Assembly (NCBI RefSeq): GCF_017873095.1
Contig: NZ_JAGGJU010000014.1
Coordinates: forward strand, 62,001-126,000
Origin: Heterorhizobium halophytocola
GTDB taxonomy: Bacteria; Pseudomonadota; Alphaproteobacteria; Rhizobiales; Rhizobiaceae
Length of the DNA stretch: 64,000 nucleotides
Reading direction: 5' to 3'
The translations under genes and the position numbers were made by a program. The notes below the pieces were generated by a model that was given only the letters and a program-made list of their open reading frames with translations, made no database searches and was not told the DNA's origin. Positions 51,542-60,318 of this stretch are shown one piece after another (the stretch's first letter is position 1; each line of letters begins with the position of its first letter).

Positions 51542-52288
51542 GTGACGGAATTGCGTTTGGACCAGCTTCAGGTTGCGGCGGGCGGACCCCTCTATGTCAA
51601 GCTCAAGCAGGCGATCGAAGACGCGATCAAGACCGAGATCCTGAAGAATGGCGATGCGCTGCCGGCCGAACGCGACATCGCCCAGTCGGCCGGCATCAGC
51701 CGCGTGACGGTGCGCAAGGCGATCGACGACCTCGTCCAGGACGGGCTCCTGGTGCGTCGCCGCGGTTCCGGCACCTTCGTCAGCAAGCCGGTGCCGCGTC
51801 TGCAGCAGCCGCTGAGCCGGCTGACCTCGTTTTCGGAAGACATGCGCCGGCGCGGCATGGTCGCCGGATCGCGCTGGATCGATCGCAAGCTGTATTTTCC
51901 AACCGCCGAGGAAACCATGATGCTGGGCCTTTCGGGCGGCGCGCGCGTTGCCCGGCTGGTGCGTCTTCGACTGGCCGACGGCATGCCTATCGCGCTTGAG
52001 CGGACCAGCCTGCCGCAGGATATTCTCGACGAACCCGAAGCCATCGTTGAATCGCTCTACGAAACGTTGGAGGCACGGGGCATACGCCCTGTTCGCGCCA
52101 ACCAGCGCATCTCCGCGGTCACGCTTGCCGATGACGAGAGCGCGCTGCTCGGCGTTCCGCCCGGATCGGCGGCGCTGTCCGTCCAGCGTGTCGCCTATCT
52201 CGAGACCGGCCGGGTGATGGAAGTGTCGCGCGCGCTCTACCGTAGCGATGCCTATGACCTGACAGCCGAACTCAGCCTCCAGACCTGA
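51542..52288 (+). CDS. nagR: GntR family regulator, HutC/NagR subfamily
   Basis: A 248-residue regulator. The N-terminal winged helix (about 12-75) contains LPAERDIAQSAGISRVTVRK. The UTRA effector domain (about 95-240) contains ARLVRLRLADGMPIALERT. This is the layout of NagR/YvoA and PhnF-like proteins, which sense phosphorylated amino sugars or related ligands. The GTG at 51542 follows GGGGAGAGG; a longer frame to 51257 runs through the operators and is rejected. It is the first gene of the operon with SIS isomerase, NagA and NagK. The palindrome at 51282-51296 supports autoregulation. Confidence 0.93.
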   Translation: MTELRLDQLQVAAGGPLYVKLKQAIEDAIKTEILKNGDALPAERDIAQSAGISRVTVRKAIDDLVQDGLLVRRRGSGTFVSKPVPRLQQPLSRLTSFSEDMRRRGMVAGSRWIDRKLYFPTAEETMMLGLSGGARVARLVRLRLADGMPIALERTSLPQDILDEPEAIVESLYETLEARGIRPVRANQRISAVTLADDESALLGVPPGSAALSVQRVAYLETGRVMEVSRALYRSDAYDLTAELSLQT

Positions 52289-52322
52289 TCTTTCATTCCA
52301 AGCTTATCGAGACGAGAACACC

Positions 52323-53351
52323 ATGACGATCACAACGGCCATGCGCCAGGAAATCGACGAAATCCCCGAGGCTGCGGCACGGCTGCTTGATGTTTCAGCC
52401 AGGAGCCTGGATGCCGCCGGTGCGCGGATGAAGGCTGTCGATCCCGCCGTCCTGGTGACCGTCGCGCGCGGTTCGTCGGATCATGCCGCCTATTTCCTCA
52501 AATATGCCGTGGAACTGCAGATGGGCATCCCGGTGGCATCGCTCGGACCCTCGCTTGCGTCGATCTACGACGCGCCGCTGAAACTCGACCGCGCCGCCAG
52601 CATCAGCATCTCGCAGTCCGGCGCCAGCCCGGATATCGTTGCGATGACGCAGGCGGCCAAGGCCGGCGGCGCCTATGCCGTGGCGCTCGTCAACACCTTG
52701 CCGTCGAAACTTGCGGAGGCCGCGAGTGCGGCGATCGATATTGCCGCGGGGCCGGAGATCGCCGTTGCCGCCACCAAGTCCTATGTCAACTCGATCGTGG
52801 CAGGCCTTGCCATGCTTGCCGCCTGGAGTGGAGATAAAGCGCTCCAGCGCGCGGTCAAGGCCCTGCCGGAAGACCTGAACCGGGCTCTGGCCCTCGACTG
52901 GAGCGAGGTGGTCGAGACGCTTGCCGATGCGACATCGCTCTATGTGCTCGGTCGCGGACCGGTGCTGGCGATTGCCGCCGAAGCCGCGCTGAAATGCAAG
53001 GAAACCTGCGAACTGCATGCCGAGGCCTATTCCTCCGCCGAGGTGCTGCATGGTCCGGTGTCTCTGGTGGCGAAGGATTTCCCGATCATCGCCTTTGCCG
53101 CACGCGACAAGGCGGAAGCCTCGACGGCCGAGATCGCCAGTCGCATGGCGGCCAAGAATGCCAGGATCTTTACCACATCGGCACGGGCGAGCGGCGGCAA
53201 GATCCTGCCTTTTGTCGAGACAGGTCATCCGCTGACCGATGCTCTGGCACTGATCGTGCCTTATTACGGCATGGTCGAGGCCTTGTCCCGCCGCCGGGGT
53301 TTCAACCCCGACAAGCCGGCGGCCCTCAGCAAGGTGACCCAGACCCGATGA
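52323..53351 (+). CDS. SIS domain protein, NagB-II-type glucosamine-6-phosphate deaminase
   Basis: A 342-residue protein with two SIS domains, related to the isomerase half of GlmS. Segments: VARGSSDHAAYFLKYAVE near residue 47, SISQSGASPDIVAM near 98, AATKSYVN, and the C-terminal ECxxA-like CKETCELHAEAYSSAEVLHGP broken over residues 225-245. In operons with NagA and NagK such proteins act as the alternative deaminase NagB-II, converting GlcN-6-P to fructose-6-P and ammonia. It overlaps nagA by four bases. A different ketose/aldose phosphate (GalN-6-P, AgaS-type) is the main alternative. Confidence 0.9.
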   Translation: MTITTAMRQEIDEIPEAAARLLDVSARSLDAAGARMKAVDPAVLVTVARGSSDHAAYFLKYAVELQMGIPVASLGPSLASIYDAPLKLDRAASISISQSGASPDIVAMTQAAKAGGAYAVALVNTLPSKLAEAASAAIDIAAGPEIAVAATKSYVNSIVAGLAMLAAWSGDKALQRAVKALPEDLNRALALDWSEVVETLADATSLYVLGRGPVLAIAAEAALKCKETCELHAEAYSSAEVLHGPVSLVAKDFPIIAFAARDKAEASTAEIASRMAAKNARIFTTSARASGGKILPFVETGHPLTDALALIVPYYGMVEALSRRRGFNPDKPAALSKVTQTR

Positions 53352-54526
53352 GCAGGACGGCAATAGACGGCGCCCGGATTTTCGACGGGGAGACCTTTCA
53401 TCAAGATCACGCCCTGCTGCTGGAGGGCGATCGCATTGCCGGTCTCTGCCGGGCGGGCGAGATCCCATCGGATGCTGAGGTCGTCAAGGCAGACGGGCTG
53501 ACGATCGCGCCGGGCTTTATCGACCTGCAGGTCAATGGCGGCGGCGGGGTCCTCTTCAACAACGACCCGACGGTGGGCGGCATTGCCCGCATCTGTGCGG
53601 CCCATGCGCAATACGGCACCACCTCGCTGTTGGTGACGCTGATTACCGACACGCCGGAGCTTACGGCGACCGCGATTGCAGCCGGTGTCGAATCGCAATC
53701 GGTGCATGTGCCGGGCTATCTCGGTCTTCATATCGAAGGACCGCATCTGTCTCTGGCCCGCAAGGGCACGCATGATCCGGCGTTGATCCGCCCGATGGCG
53801 CCGGAGGATCTGGAGCGGCTGCGGGCTGCCGGGGGCCGTTTCGGCGAGGCTTTGATCACGGTGGCGCCGGAAAGCGTCACGCCCGGACAGGTGCGTGCGC
53901 TTGTCGCGGCCGGTTACAAGGTCAGCCTCGGGCACACGGACTCGACGGCCCAGACGGTGCTCGCCTATGTGGAAGCGGGCGCAAGCCTCGTTACCCATCT
54001 GTTCAATGCAATGAGCCAGCTCGGCAATCGCGAACCCGGGGTCGTCGGCGCCGCCTTGTCTTCGGGCGCGCTGTCCTGCGGGCTGATTGCCGATGGTTTC
54101 CATGTCGATCCGATCTCGATGTCGGTCGCCCTGAAGGCAAAGCAGGGGCCGGGCCGGATCTTTCTCGTGACCGATTCCATGTCGACCATCGGCAGCGATG
54201 ACGACGGGCTGGTGCTGAACGGCCGGCAGGTCTATCGCGGCGGTGGGCGCCTGACGCTTGCCGATGGCACGCTTGCCGGGGCGGATATCGACATGCTGTC
54301 TTGCGTTCGCAATGCGCACCACATGCTGGGTCTCGATCTGGGCGAGGCGCTGCGGATGGCATCGCTTTATCCGGCCGACGCCATCGGCGCGCGGCACAAG
54401 GGGCGGATTGCCGTCGGCTGCGATGCCGATTTCGTCATGCTGGGTCCCGACCTGACGCTGCATTCCACCTATATTGCCGGCAAGCGCGTGTTTGGCACCA
54501 GCCCGCAAAAGGAGCGTGCGTCGTGA
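53348..54526 (+). CDS. nagA: N-acetylglucosamine-6-phosphate deacetylase
   Basis: A 392-residue amidohydrolase-superfamily enzyme that deacetylates GlcNAc-6-P. Motifs: GFIDLQVNGGGG near residue 56, GLHIEGPHLS with the metal glutamate, GHTDST with a metal histidine, THLFNAMS with the second histidine, and the catalytic aspartate in TDSMSTIG. The ATG at 53348 overlaps the SIS gene stop (ATGA), and the stop overlaps the kinase start. Length and motifs match NagA closely. The preceding and following genes complete GlcNAc use: phosphorylation, deacetylation and deamination. Confidence 0.96.
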   Translation: MSRTAIDGARIFDGETFHQDHALLLEGDRIAGLCRAGEIPSDAEVVKADGLTIAPGFIDLQVNGGGGVLFNNDPTVGGIARICAAHAQYGTTSLLVTLITDTPELTATAIAAGVESQSVHVPGYLGLHIEGPHLSLARKGTHDPALIRPMAPEDLERLRAAGGRFGEALITVAPESVTPGQVRALVAAGYKVSLGHTDSTAQTVLAYVEAGASLVTHLFNAMSQLGNREPGVVGAALSSGALSCGLIADGFHVDPISMSVALKAKQGPGRIFLVTDSMSTIGSDDDGLVLNGRQVYRGGGRLTLADGTLAGADIDMLSCVRNAHHMLGLDLGEALRMASLYPADAIGARHKGRIAVGCDADFVMLGPDLTLHSTYIAGKRVFGTSPQKERAS

Positions 54527-55443
54527 TCAGTTGCTTCGACATCGGCGGCACCGCCATCAAGGGGGCCTTCGCCCGCTCGGCCGACGACATCCGGACCTTC
54601 GAGCGTCGACCGACGCCGCTGCAGGACTTCAACGCCTTCGTCGAAACGCTGAAGAGCGTGATTGCGGAAAGCGGCGAAACTCCGCGCTGCGTGGCGCTGT
54701 CGATTGCCGGCGTTGTGGATCCCGATACGAAGCGGGCGATCGTCGCCAATATCCCGAGCGTGCATGGGCGCACGCTTGCCGGCGACCTGCAGGCGGCGTT
54801 GGGACTTCCGGTGATCGTTGCCAATGACGCCGATTGCTTTGCCACAGCCGAGGCCCTGGCCGGAGCCGGCAAGGGGCACCGCATCGTGTTCGGCACGATC
54901 CTCGGCACCGGTGTCGGTGGCGGTCTCGTCGTCGACGGCCAGCCGATCAACAGCGATGGCGGGTTTGGCGGTGAATGGGGCCATGGGCCCGTGGCTGCGA
55001 CCCGTGCGGGCAATCCGCCCGTCGAATTGCCACGCTTTGCCTGCGGCTGCGGTCTTCACGGCTGCATCGACGCGACCTGCAGTGCGCGGGGGATCGAAAA
55101 GATCCACGCACACCTGCATGGTCAGACGCTGAAGGCGGAAGACATCCTTGCCCGGTGGCAAGTCGGCGATGAAGCCGCAGCGCGCACCGTCCACGTGATG
55201 GTCGATGTGCTTGCATCGCCGCTCGCGCTTGTCGTCAATGTGACCGGTGCCACCATCGTACCGGTTGGTGGCGGTCTCTCCAACGTGCCGGCGCTGATTG
55301 CCAGGATCGACGAGGCGGTGCGCCCGCGCATCCTGCGCCGTTTTGACCGACCGCTCGTCGTACCGGCCCTCTGCCGCGTCGAACCCGGGTTGATCGGGGC
55401 GGCCCTGCTGGGGCTGCGGTCGCTTGGAGAGGCGACGCCCTGA
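54523..55443 (+). CDS. nagK: ROK family N-acetylglucosamine kinase
   Basis: A 306-residue sugar kinase. ATP site DIGGTAIKGAF at residues 6-16, ROK signature region with VANDADCFATAEA, GTILGTGVGGGLV, GEWGHGP, and the zinc motif CGCGLHGCID. The glutamate that follows the motif in many ROK proteins is aspartate here. The start is a GTG at 54523 with AAAGGAG upstream, overlapping the nagA stop by four bases. It phosphorylates unphosphorylated GlcNAc delivered by an ABC importer or released by the cytoplasmic hexosaminidase, consistent with the absence of a PTS gene here. Confidence 0.94.
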   Translation: MISCFDIGGTAIKGAFARSADDIRTFERRPTPLQDFNAFVETLKSVIAESGETPRCVALSIAGVVDPDTKRAIVANIPSVHGRTLAGDLQAALGLPVIVANDADCFATAEALAGAGKGHRIVFGTILGTGVGGGLVVDGQPINSDGGFGGEWGHGPVAATRAGNPPVELPRFACGCGLHGCIDATCSARGIEKIHAHLHGQTLKAEDILARWQVGDEAAARTVHVMVDVLASPLALVVNVTGATIVPVGGGLSNVPALIARIDEAVRPRILRRFDRPLVVPALCRVEPGLIGAALLGLRSLGEATP

Positions 55444-55470
55444 CCTTTCGCTGAGAGAGACCCCGGGCGG

Positions 55471-56511
55471 TCAGCCGCCCCAGGTCTGTTCCAGCACGCG
55501 GATCCAGTTCTGGTGCGTGACCTTGTCGAGGGCTGCCGCGTCGAAGCCGCGCTCGACGAGCCCGTCGACTATCAACTTCAGCCCCCGGCAGTCGCCCATG
55601 GCCGCCGGGATCGTCGTGCCGTCGAAGTCCGAGCCGAGGGCGACGTGATCGATACCGATCCGGTCTGCCACATAAGCAATGTGGTCGAGCAGCGGATCAA
55701 TGCCGGTGCCGGGATCCTTGATGCCGTCATTGCGCAGGAAGAGAACCCCGAAATTGATGCCGATCAGACCACCGGTGTCCTTGATCGCGTCGAGCTGGCG
55801 GTCGGTAACATTGCGGGAATGCGGGCAAAGCGCATGGGCGTTGGAATGCGATGCGACCAGCGGTGCGTTCGAAATCGCCGCGATATCCCAGAAGCCGGCC
55901 TCGTTCATGTGGGACTGGTCGACCATGATCTTCAATTCGTTGCAGGCGCGAACGAGTTCCTTGCCGGCATCGCTGAGGCCCGGCCCGATGTCCGGCGTCG
56001 AGGGAAAGCGAAACGGCACGCCATAGGCAAAAATGTTCGGCCGGCTCCATACGGGGCCAAGCGTGCGAAGCCCTGCCGCATGCAACACGTGGAGAGCGTC
56101 GAGATCGGTGCCGATCGCTTCGGCGCCCTCAATGTGAAAAACCGAGGCAAAGGCGCCCGTCTCGATCGCTCGGCGGATATCGGCTGCACTGCGGCAGATC
56201 TTTAAGCCACCGTCCGAGCGACGCTCGATGTCGAACAGCAGCCTTGCCATGGCCAGGGTTTCGGCAAGCGCATCGGCTTCCGCAGGCGGCACAAAATCGC
56301 CGTTTGCGTCCTTCGCCATCGTCGGCGAGGGGATGTAGATCGCGCAAAGCCCTCCGGCAAGCCCACCTTCACGGGCGCGCGGCAGGTCGATATGTCCGGT
56401 CTTTTCCCCTTCCAGAAACGCCTTGGCAGGATCGGGCTGGCCGGAGCGCCTGAGGCGCAGCAACACATCGTTATGGCCGTCGAAGACCGGATGGGAAACC
56501 TGGGGAGACAT
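55471..56511 (-). CDS. Membrane dipeptidase family (M19)
   Basis: A 346-residue zinc dipeptidase of family M19 (renal dipeptidase type), whose members tolerate D-residues at the second position. Zinc ligands are visible: HND near residue 12-14 (FDGHNDVLLRL), the bridging glutamate in VFHIEGAEAI, and histidines in VDQSHMNE and VASHSNAH. No signal peptide is seen, so it is probably cytoplasmic despite the family name. It is convergent with nagK (27 bases) and divergent from the D-aminopeptidase gene (190 bases). Both peptidases may share a regulatory region. Confidence 0.94.
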   Translation of the reverse strand: MSPQVSHPVFDGHNDVLLRLRRSGQPDPAKAFLEGEKTGHIDLPRAREGGLAGGLCAIYIPSPTMAKDANGDFVPPAEADALAETLAMARLLFDIERRSDGGLKICRSAADIRRAIETGAFASVFHIEGAEAIGTDLDALHVLHAAGLRTLGPVWSRPNIFAYGVPFRFPSTPDIGPGLSDAGKELVRACNELKIMVDQSHMNEAGFWDIAAISNAPLVASHSNAHALCPHSRNVTDRQLDAIKDTGGLIGINFGVLFLRNDGIKDPGTGIDPLLDHIAYVADRIGIDHVALGSDFDGTTIPAAMGDCRGLKLIVDGLVERGFDAAALDKVTHQNWIRVLEQTWGG

Positions 56512-56701
56512 GGAGAACCTCGAAGCCGGCCACCGGTCGGGAGTACGGGCGGCCTTGATAAGATAGGATTGTTATCGGTAGGAAGTATCGCGCGCTGGTG
56601 CAAATGCAAACCGCCTGGCGACCGAGAATTTGATAGGAAGCCTCGATCGTATGCCGATCATCTGTCCGGCGGGCGCCGATGCCGTATCCAAGGAGTATCC
56701 A

Positions 56702-58207
56702 ATGTCGAGCGACCTGAACTGGGGTGCTGCCCAGAAACTGGCTGAGCAATTCGTCGCCGGATGGAAGCCCGACGAACCTGGTGGTGCCGTCCTTGCCTTC
56801 GACGTCGATGGGGTGCGATTTGCCGAGGTCGCGGGCATTGAAAGCCTCTCCACCGGTGCACCCTTTTCTGCGGGCAGCGTCGTGCGCTACGCCTCGGTGA
56901 CCAAGCATGCCTTCGCCTCGCTGGTGCTTGCCCACCCCGACAAGATCGGTCTCGACGACCGGCTTGGCGAGCATCTGCAGGAACTGAGGTCGCCGCTGGC
57001 CGAGGTCACCGTCGGGCAGGCGCTAGACATGACCGGCGGCCTGCCGGATATCCGCGAATGCCTGACGCTGCTCGGTCTTTCGGTCTTTACCGAGACCAGC
57101 GCTGAACCGCTGTACGAGACCATCGCCCGCATGACCCGCCTCAACTACGAGGCCGGCTGCGAAGTCTCCTATTCGAACACGGGCTATCGCCTCGTCGAGC
57201 GGATACTCGAAAACAAGGGCATCTTCTTCCGCGACCATATCCGGCGGCAGGGCGCGGCGCTCGGCGTCGTCCTCGATGCGCCGGATGTCTGGAACGCACC
57301 GGTGGCGGGTCTGGTGCCGGGCTACTGGCATGACGGTGCCGGCTGGCAGATGTCGGCTGCGGGCCTGCACATCTCGGCGTCCGGCAGCATGACGGGCAGC
57401 GCCACGGCACTGGCAGCCTGGGCGCAGGCGTTGATGCTCGGCAAGGGCGCGCTTGCGGGCGTGCTCGATGCGCTGTCGGCACCGCGCAGGCTTGCCGATG
57501 GCCGGGTCACCGGATACGGGCTCGGCATCCGCCGCAATCTGCTGGGCAGTCGTGTGCTTCTCGGTCATGGCGGGTCGCATCCGGGCTACAAGTCGCAGTT
57601 CCTGATCGATCCGGAAACGCGCACGGGGATTGTCGCTGTTGCCAATCGCGAGGATGCCAATACCTACAAGATCGCCTTCGAGACCATGGCCGGCCTGCTG
57701 GGCGAGGCGCTGCCGGAGAGCAAGGCCGGCCTGCCCGATGGCCTCTATGTCACGCAAGCCGGTCCCTGGTGGATCGAGGCCAAGGGGACATCGCTCACCT
57801 ATCTCGATGCGACCGATACGCTGTATGATGATGGCGACGGATGGGTGTCGTCGCGGTCGGGCTCGTCGCCCATGCGCCTGCGCAGCGATGGGGCGGAGAT
57901 TGTCGGCGAGATCGGCCATGCGCCGCGCCGCTTCCTGCCGGCTGTCGATGACGGCGTGCCCGCCTCGCTTGCGGGGCGCTGGCTGTCGAGCGAGGGAGCG
58001 ATGATCGAGATCGAGGACGGCAAGGTCGTCATGGGTGTCGGCCCGGTGCGCCATCGGATGCCGCTCCGGTCGATCGGCCGGGGACGCTATCTCTTCACCC
58101 TGGTCGACGGGCCCTGGACCAAGACCGTCTGTCTCGATCGCCTTGCGGACGACAGATTCGAACTGGTGCTCAGCCGCGCACGGATGATCGAATATCGCCG
58201 GGCCTGA
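56702..58207 (+). CDS. Serine hydrolase, D-aminopeptidase type (S12)
   Basis: A 501-residue penicillin-binding-protein-fold hydrolase. The catalytic SxxK is Ser65-Val-Thr-Lys68 (YASVTKHAF), the Tyr motif is in EVSYSNTGYRL near residue 157, and HGG lies near residue 290. Two C-terminal beta-barrel domains follow, as in the Ochrobactrum D-aminopeptidase DAP (about 520 residues). The ATG at 56702 follows AAGGAG. Without a signal peptide it should act inside the cell, removing N-terminal D-amino acids. The P1-family peptidase lies five bases past its stop, on the other strand. An esterase role is the alternative. Confidence 0.9.
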   Translation: MSSDLNWGAAQKLAEQFVAGWKPDEPGGAVLAFDVDGVRFAEVAGIESLSTGAPFSAGSVVRYASVTKHAFASLVLAHPDKIGLDDRLGEHLQELRSPLAEVTVGQALDMTGGLPDIRECLTLLGLSVFTETSAEPLYETIARMTRLNYEAGCEVSYSNTGYRLVERILENKGIFFRDHIRRQGAALGVVLDAPDVWNAPVAGLVPGYWHDGAGWQMSAAGLHISASGSMTGSATALAAWAQALMLGKGALAGVLDALSAPRRLADGRVTGYGLGIRRNLLGSRVLLGHGGSHPGYKSQFLIDPETRTGIVAVANREDANTYKIAFETMAGLLGEALPESKAGLPDGLYVTQAGPWWIEAKGTSLTYLDATDTLYDDGDGWVSSRSGSSPMRLRSDGAEIVGEIGHAPRRFLPAVDDGVPASLAGRWLSSEGAMIEIEDGKVVMGVGPVRHRMPLRSIGRGRYLFTLVDGPWTKTVCLDRLADDRFELVLSRARMIEYRRA

Positions 58208-58212
58208 CGCTG

Positions 58213-59259
58213 TCAGCGCCGCTGTCGCTTAAGATCCAGCGCGTCAAAAAAGGAAGGCCGGTCTTTTGCCGTGTCGTAACCCGTCGTCGGCTCGGCCATG
58301 GCAAGGGAGTTGAGGATGGCTTCCTCCGTCACCTCGATAGCCGCTTCGAACAGCGGCGAGACGGCATCATTGGACAGATCGGGATAGGCGTGGACCCCGC
58401 GGCGGCGATCCGGCGTGCGGCGCACGCCCTCATGGGTGGAAAAGGCGAGCGCATAATCGCCGGAGCCATTCGACAGGGCCGCACCCGTGCGGGCAAGGCC
58501 GCCATGGCAGCGGGTCGCAAGACGCGCCAGGTTGCGTGATGCCAGCGGCGCGTCGGTTGCAAGGATCATGACGATCGATCCGTCCTTATCGTGGCGGGGC
58601 TCGTTGGCATGGGGCCTGCCGTCTATCCGCAGATGTCCGCCGTAATTGGATTGAACCAGGACGCCGAGCGTGTAGCGTTCGTTGCCTGACGGGACGATGC
58701 GCGAGGCTGTGCCGATGCCGCCTTTCAGGCCGAATGCAACGGTTCCGGTTCCCGCCCCGACCCCGCCTTCTTCCACTGCGCTCCCTCTGGCGCAGGTTAT
58801 CGCCATCAGCATTTCGTCGACCGTCGGGCGTGCGGCGCGAATGTCGTTGAGACGAGAATCATTGGTCTCGCCGACGACGGCGTTCAACGATGTCACCCTT
58901 TCATTGCCCGCCTGGTCCAGCGTAAAGCGGCTGATCGCCTCGATTGCCCGACCGATGGCCAGCGTATTGGTCAGCAGGATCGGCGTTTCGATCTCGCCGA
59001 GTTCCTCAATCTGCGAAATCCCGGCAAATTTGCCGAAACCGTTCAGCACCGCAATGCCGGCCGGAACCTTGTGCTGAAACAGATTGCCGCCATGGGGAAG
59101 GATTGCCGTTGCGCCGGTCCTCGTGCGATCGCCCTCGTGGAGGGTGACGTGGCCCACCTCGACACCGTCGACATCGGTGATCGCGTTCAGGGGGCCGGGC
59201 GGATAGGTGCCGATGGTGATGCCAAGATCACGTAGACGTAGGCGGGGTGTGGCGGTCAT
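58213..59259 (-). CDS. P1 family peptidase (DmpA-like aminopeptidase)
   Basis: A 348-residue N-terminal-nucleophile hydrolase related to DmpA (L-aminopeptidase/D-Ala-esterase) and beta-peptidyl aminopeptidases. It is made as a precursor that cleaves itself before the nucleophile. The expected site is Gly227-Ser228 in KDGSIVMILATDAP. Other family segments are GVGAGTGTVAFGLKGG and GVLVQSNYGG. No export signal. It precedes the DapA-family gene on the coordinate map with 65 bases between them, on the same strand, downstream in transcription. Together with M19 and S12 it makes three peptidases with D- or beta-peptide-type relatives. Confidence 0.92.
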   Translation of the reverse strand: MTATPRLRLRDLGITIGTYPPGPLNAITDVDGVEVGHVTLHEGDRTRTGATAILPHGGNLFQHKVPAGIAVLNGFGKFAGISQIEELGEIETPILLTNTLAIGRAIEAISRFTLDQAGNERVTSLNAVVGETNDSRLNDIRAARPTVDEMLMAITCARGSAVEEGGVGAGTGTVAFGLKGGIGTASRIVPSGNERYTLGVLVQSNYGGHLRIDGRPHANEPRHDKDGSIVMILATDAPLASRNLARLATRCHGGLARTGAALSNGSGDYALAFSTHEGVRRTPDRRRGVHAYPDLSNDAVSPLFEAAIEVTEEAILNSLAMAEPTTGYDTAKDRPSFFDALDLKRQRR

Positions 59260-59324
59260 GCGGCGAACCTGTGAAATGTGGCGTCGCGCGGGCGTGTTCG
59301 ATCACCCCGCGACTGTCTTCAAAA

Positions 59325-60236
59325 TCAGGCGGCCCTTGCCGCCTTTGACGGGCGGGTCGCCGCTGCCGTTTCGACCATGGCGGTAATTTCGGCGCGGCGT
59401 TCGCCGGTGAGCACCATGCGCGGCATGCGGACGCGCTCGGAGCCGCGGCCCATGATCTCTTCGGCCAGCTTGATGGTCTGAACCAGATCATGCTCGGCAT
59501 CCAGGTGCAGCAGCGGCATGAACCAGCGATAGATCCGGCGCGCCTCTTCCCAGTCGCCCCTGTCGACGGCGGCCACCAGCGCGACCGATTCCTCCGGGAA
59601 GGCGCTGGTAAGGCCGGATACCCAGCCCTTGGCACCGAGCATCATGCCTTCGAGTGCCACATCGTCGAGGCCGGCAAAAATGTCGAAGCGGTCGCCGAAG
59701 ACGTTCAGAAGATCGGTAAAGCGGCGCGTGTCCGGCGCGCTCTCCTTGACCGCCTGGATATTGGCGACACCCTCCAGCTGCTTCAGCACCTCTATGCCGA
59801 TGTTCACCCGGTAGGCCGGCGGATTGTTGTAAAGCATGATCGGCAGGCTGGTGGCCTCGGCGACGGCCTTGAAATGGGCAACCAGTTCTTCGGGCTTGGG
59901 CACATAGACCATGGCCGGCAGCACCATCAGGCCGTCGGCACCGAGCTTTTCGGCGTCGCGCGCATAGGCGACGGCGCGGCGGGTGTCGAATTCGGATACG
60001 CCGGTGATCACCGGAACCCGGCCGTTCACCACCTCGACGGCGCCCTTCAGAATCGCGCGCTTTTCTTCCGGGTCGAGCGAATTGTTCTCGCCGCACGTGC
60101 CCATGACGATCAGGCCATGGACGCCGTCGTTGACGAGTGCATCCTGCACGCGACGCGTGCCTTCCGCGTCAACCGAGAGATCCGTGTTGAATTGCGTCGT
60201 CACTGCAGGAAAGACGCCGTGCCAGCCGGTGGTCAT
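59325..60236 (-). CDS. DapA/NAL family lyase or aldolase
   Basis: A 303-residue class I aldolase-type enzyme. The Schiff-base lysine is in AVKES near residue 160, the tyrosine in LYNNPP near residue 132, and MGTCGENNSL is the substrate-carboxylate loop. The family includes dihydrodipicolinate synthase, N-acetylneuraminate lyase and 2-keto-3-deoxy sugar acid aldolases. The adjacent FCD regulator and glycerate kinase favour a sugar-acid aldolase that yields a glycerate precursor, over lysine synthesis. The ATG at 60236 follows AAGGAG. It is probably transcribed with the downstream P1 peptidase gene. Confidence 0.9.
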   Translation of the reverse strand: MTTGWHGVFPAVTTQFNTDLSVDAEGTRRVQDALVNDGVHGLIVMGTCGENNSLDPEEKRAILKGAVEVVNGRVPVITGVSEFDTRRAVAYARDAEKLGADGLMVLPAMVYVPKPEELVAHFKAVAEATSLPIMLYNNPPAYRVNIGIEVLKQLEGVANIQAVKESAPDTRRFTDLLNVFGDRFDIFAGLDDVALEGMMLGAKGWVSGLTSAFPEESVALVAAVDRGDWEEARRIYRWFMPLLHLDAEHDLVQTIKLAEEIMGRGSERVRMPRMVLTGERRAEITAMVETAAATRPSKAARAA

Positions 60237-60265
60237 GATGGGGCTCCTTGAATGGGTTTGCCGCA

Positions 60266-60275
60266 TTGTATGCAG
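60266..60275. promoter_or_regulatory. Possible GntR/FCD site upstream of the DapA-family gene
   Basis: TTGTATGCAG carries the same TGTATGCA core as the two sites near 29.6 kb. It lies 30 bases upstream of the DapA-family start, directly behind the FCD regulator gene. Confidence 0.4.
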
Positions 60276-60318
60276 TTTGTCGACAAAGGTAAAGGGTTAC
60301 GGCACAGCCCGCTCGGAC

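Noticed and set aside
56557..56576. GATAA...TTATC inverted repeat between the M19 and D-aminopeptidase genes
   Set aside because: Arms are only five bases with a 10-base spacer, which is easily expected by chance.
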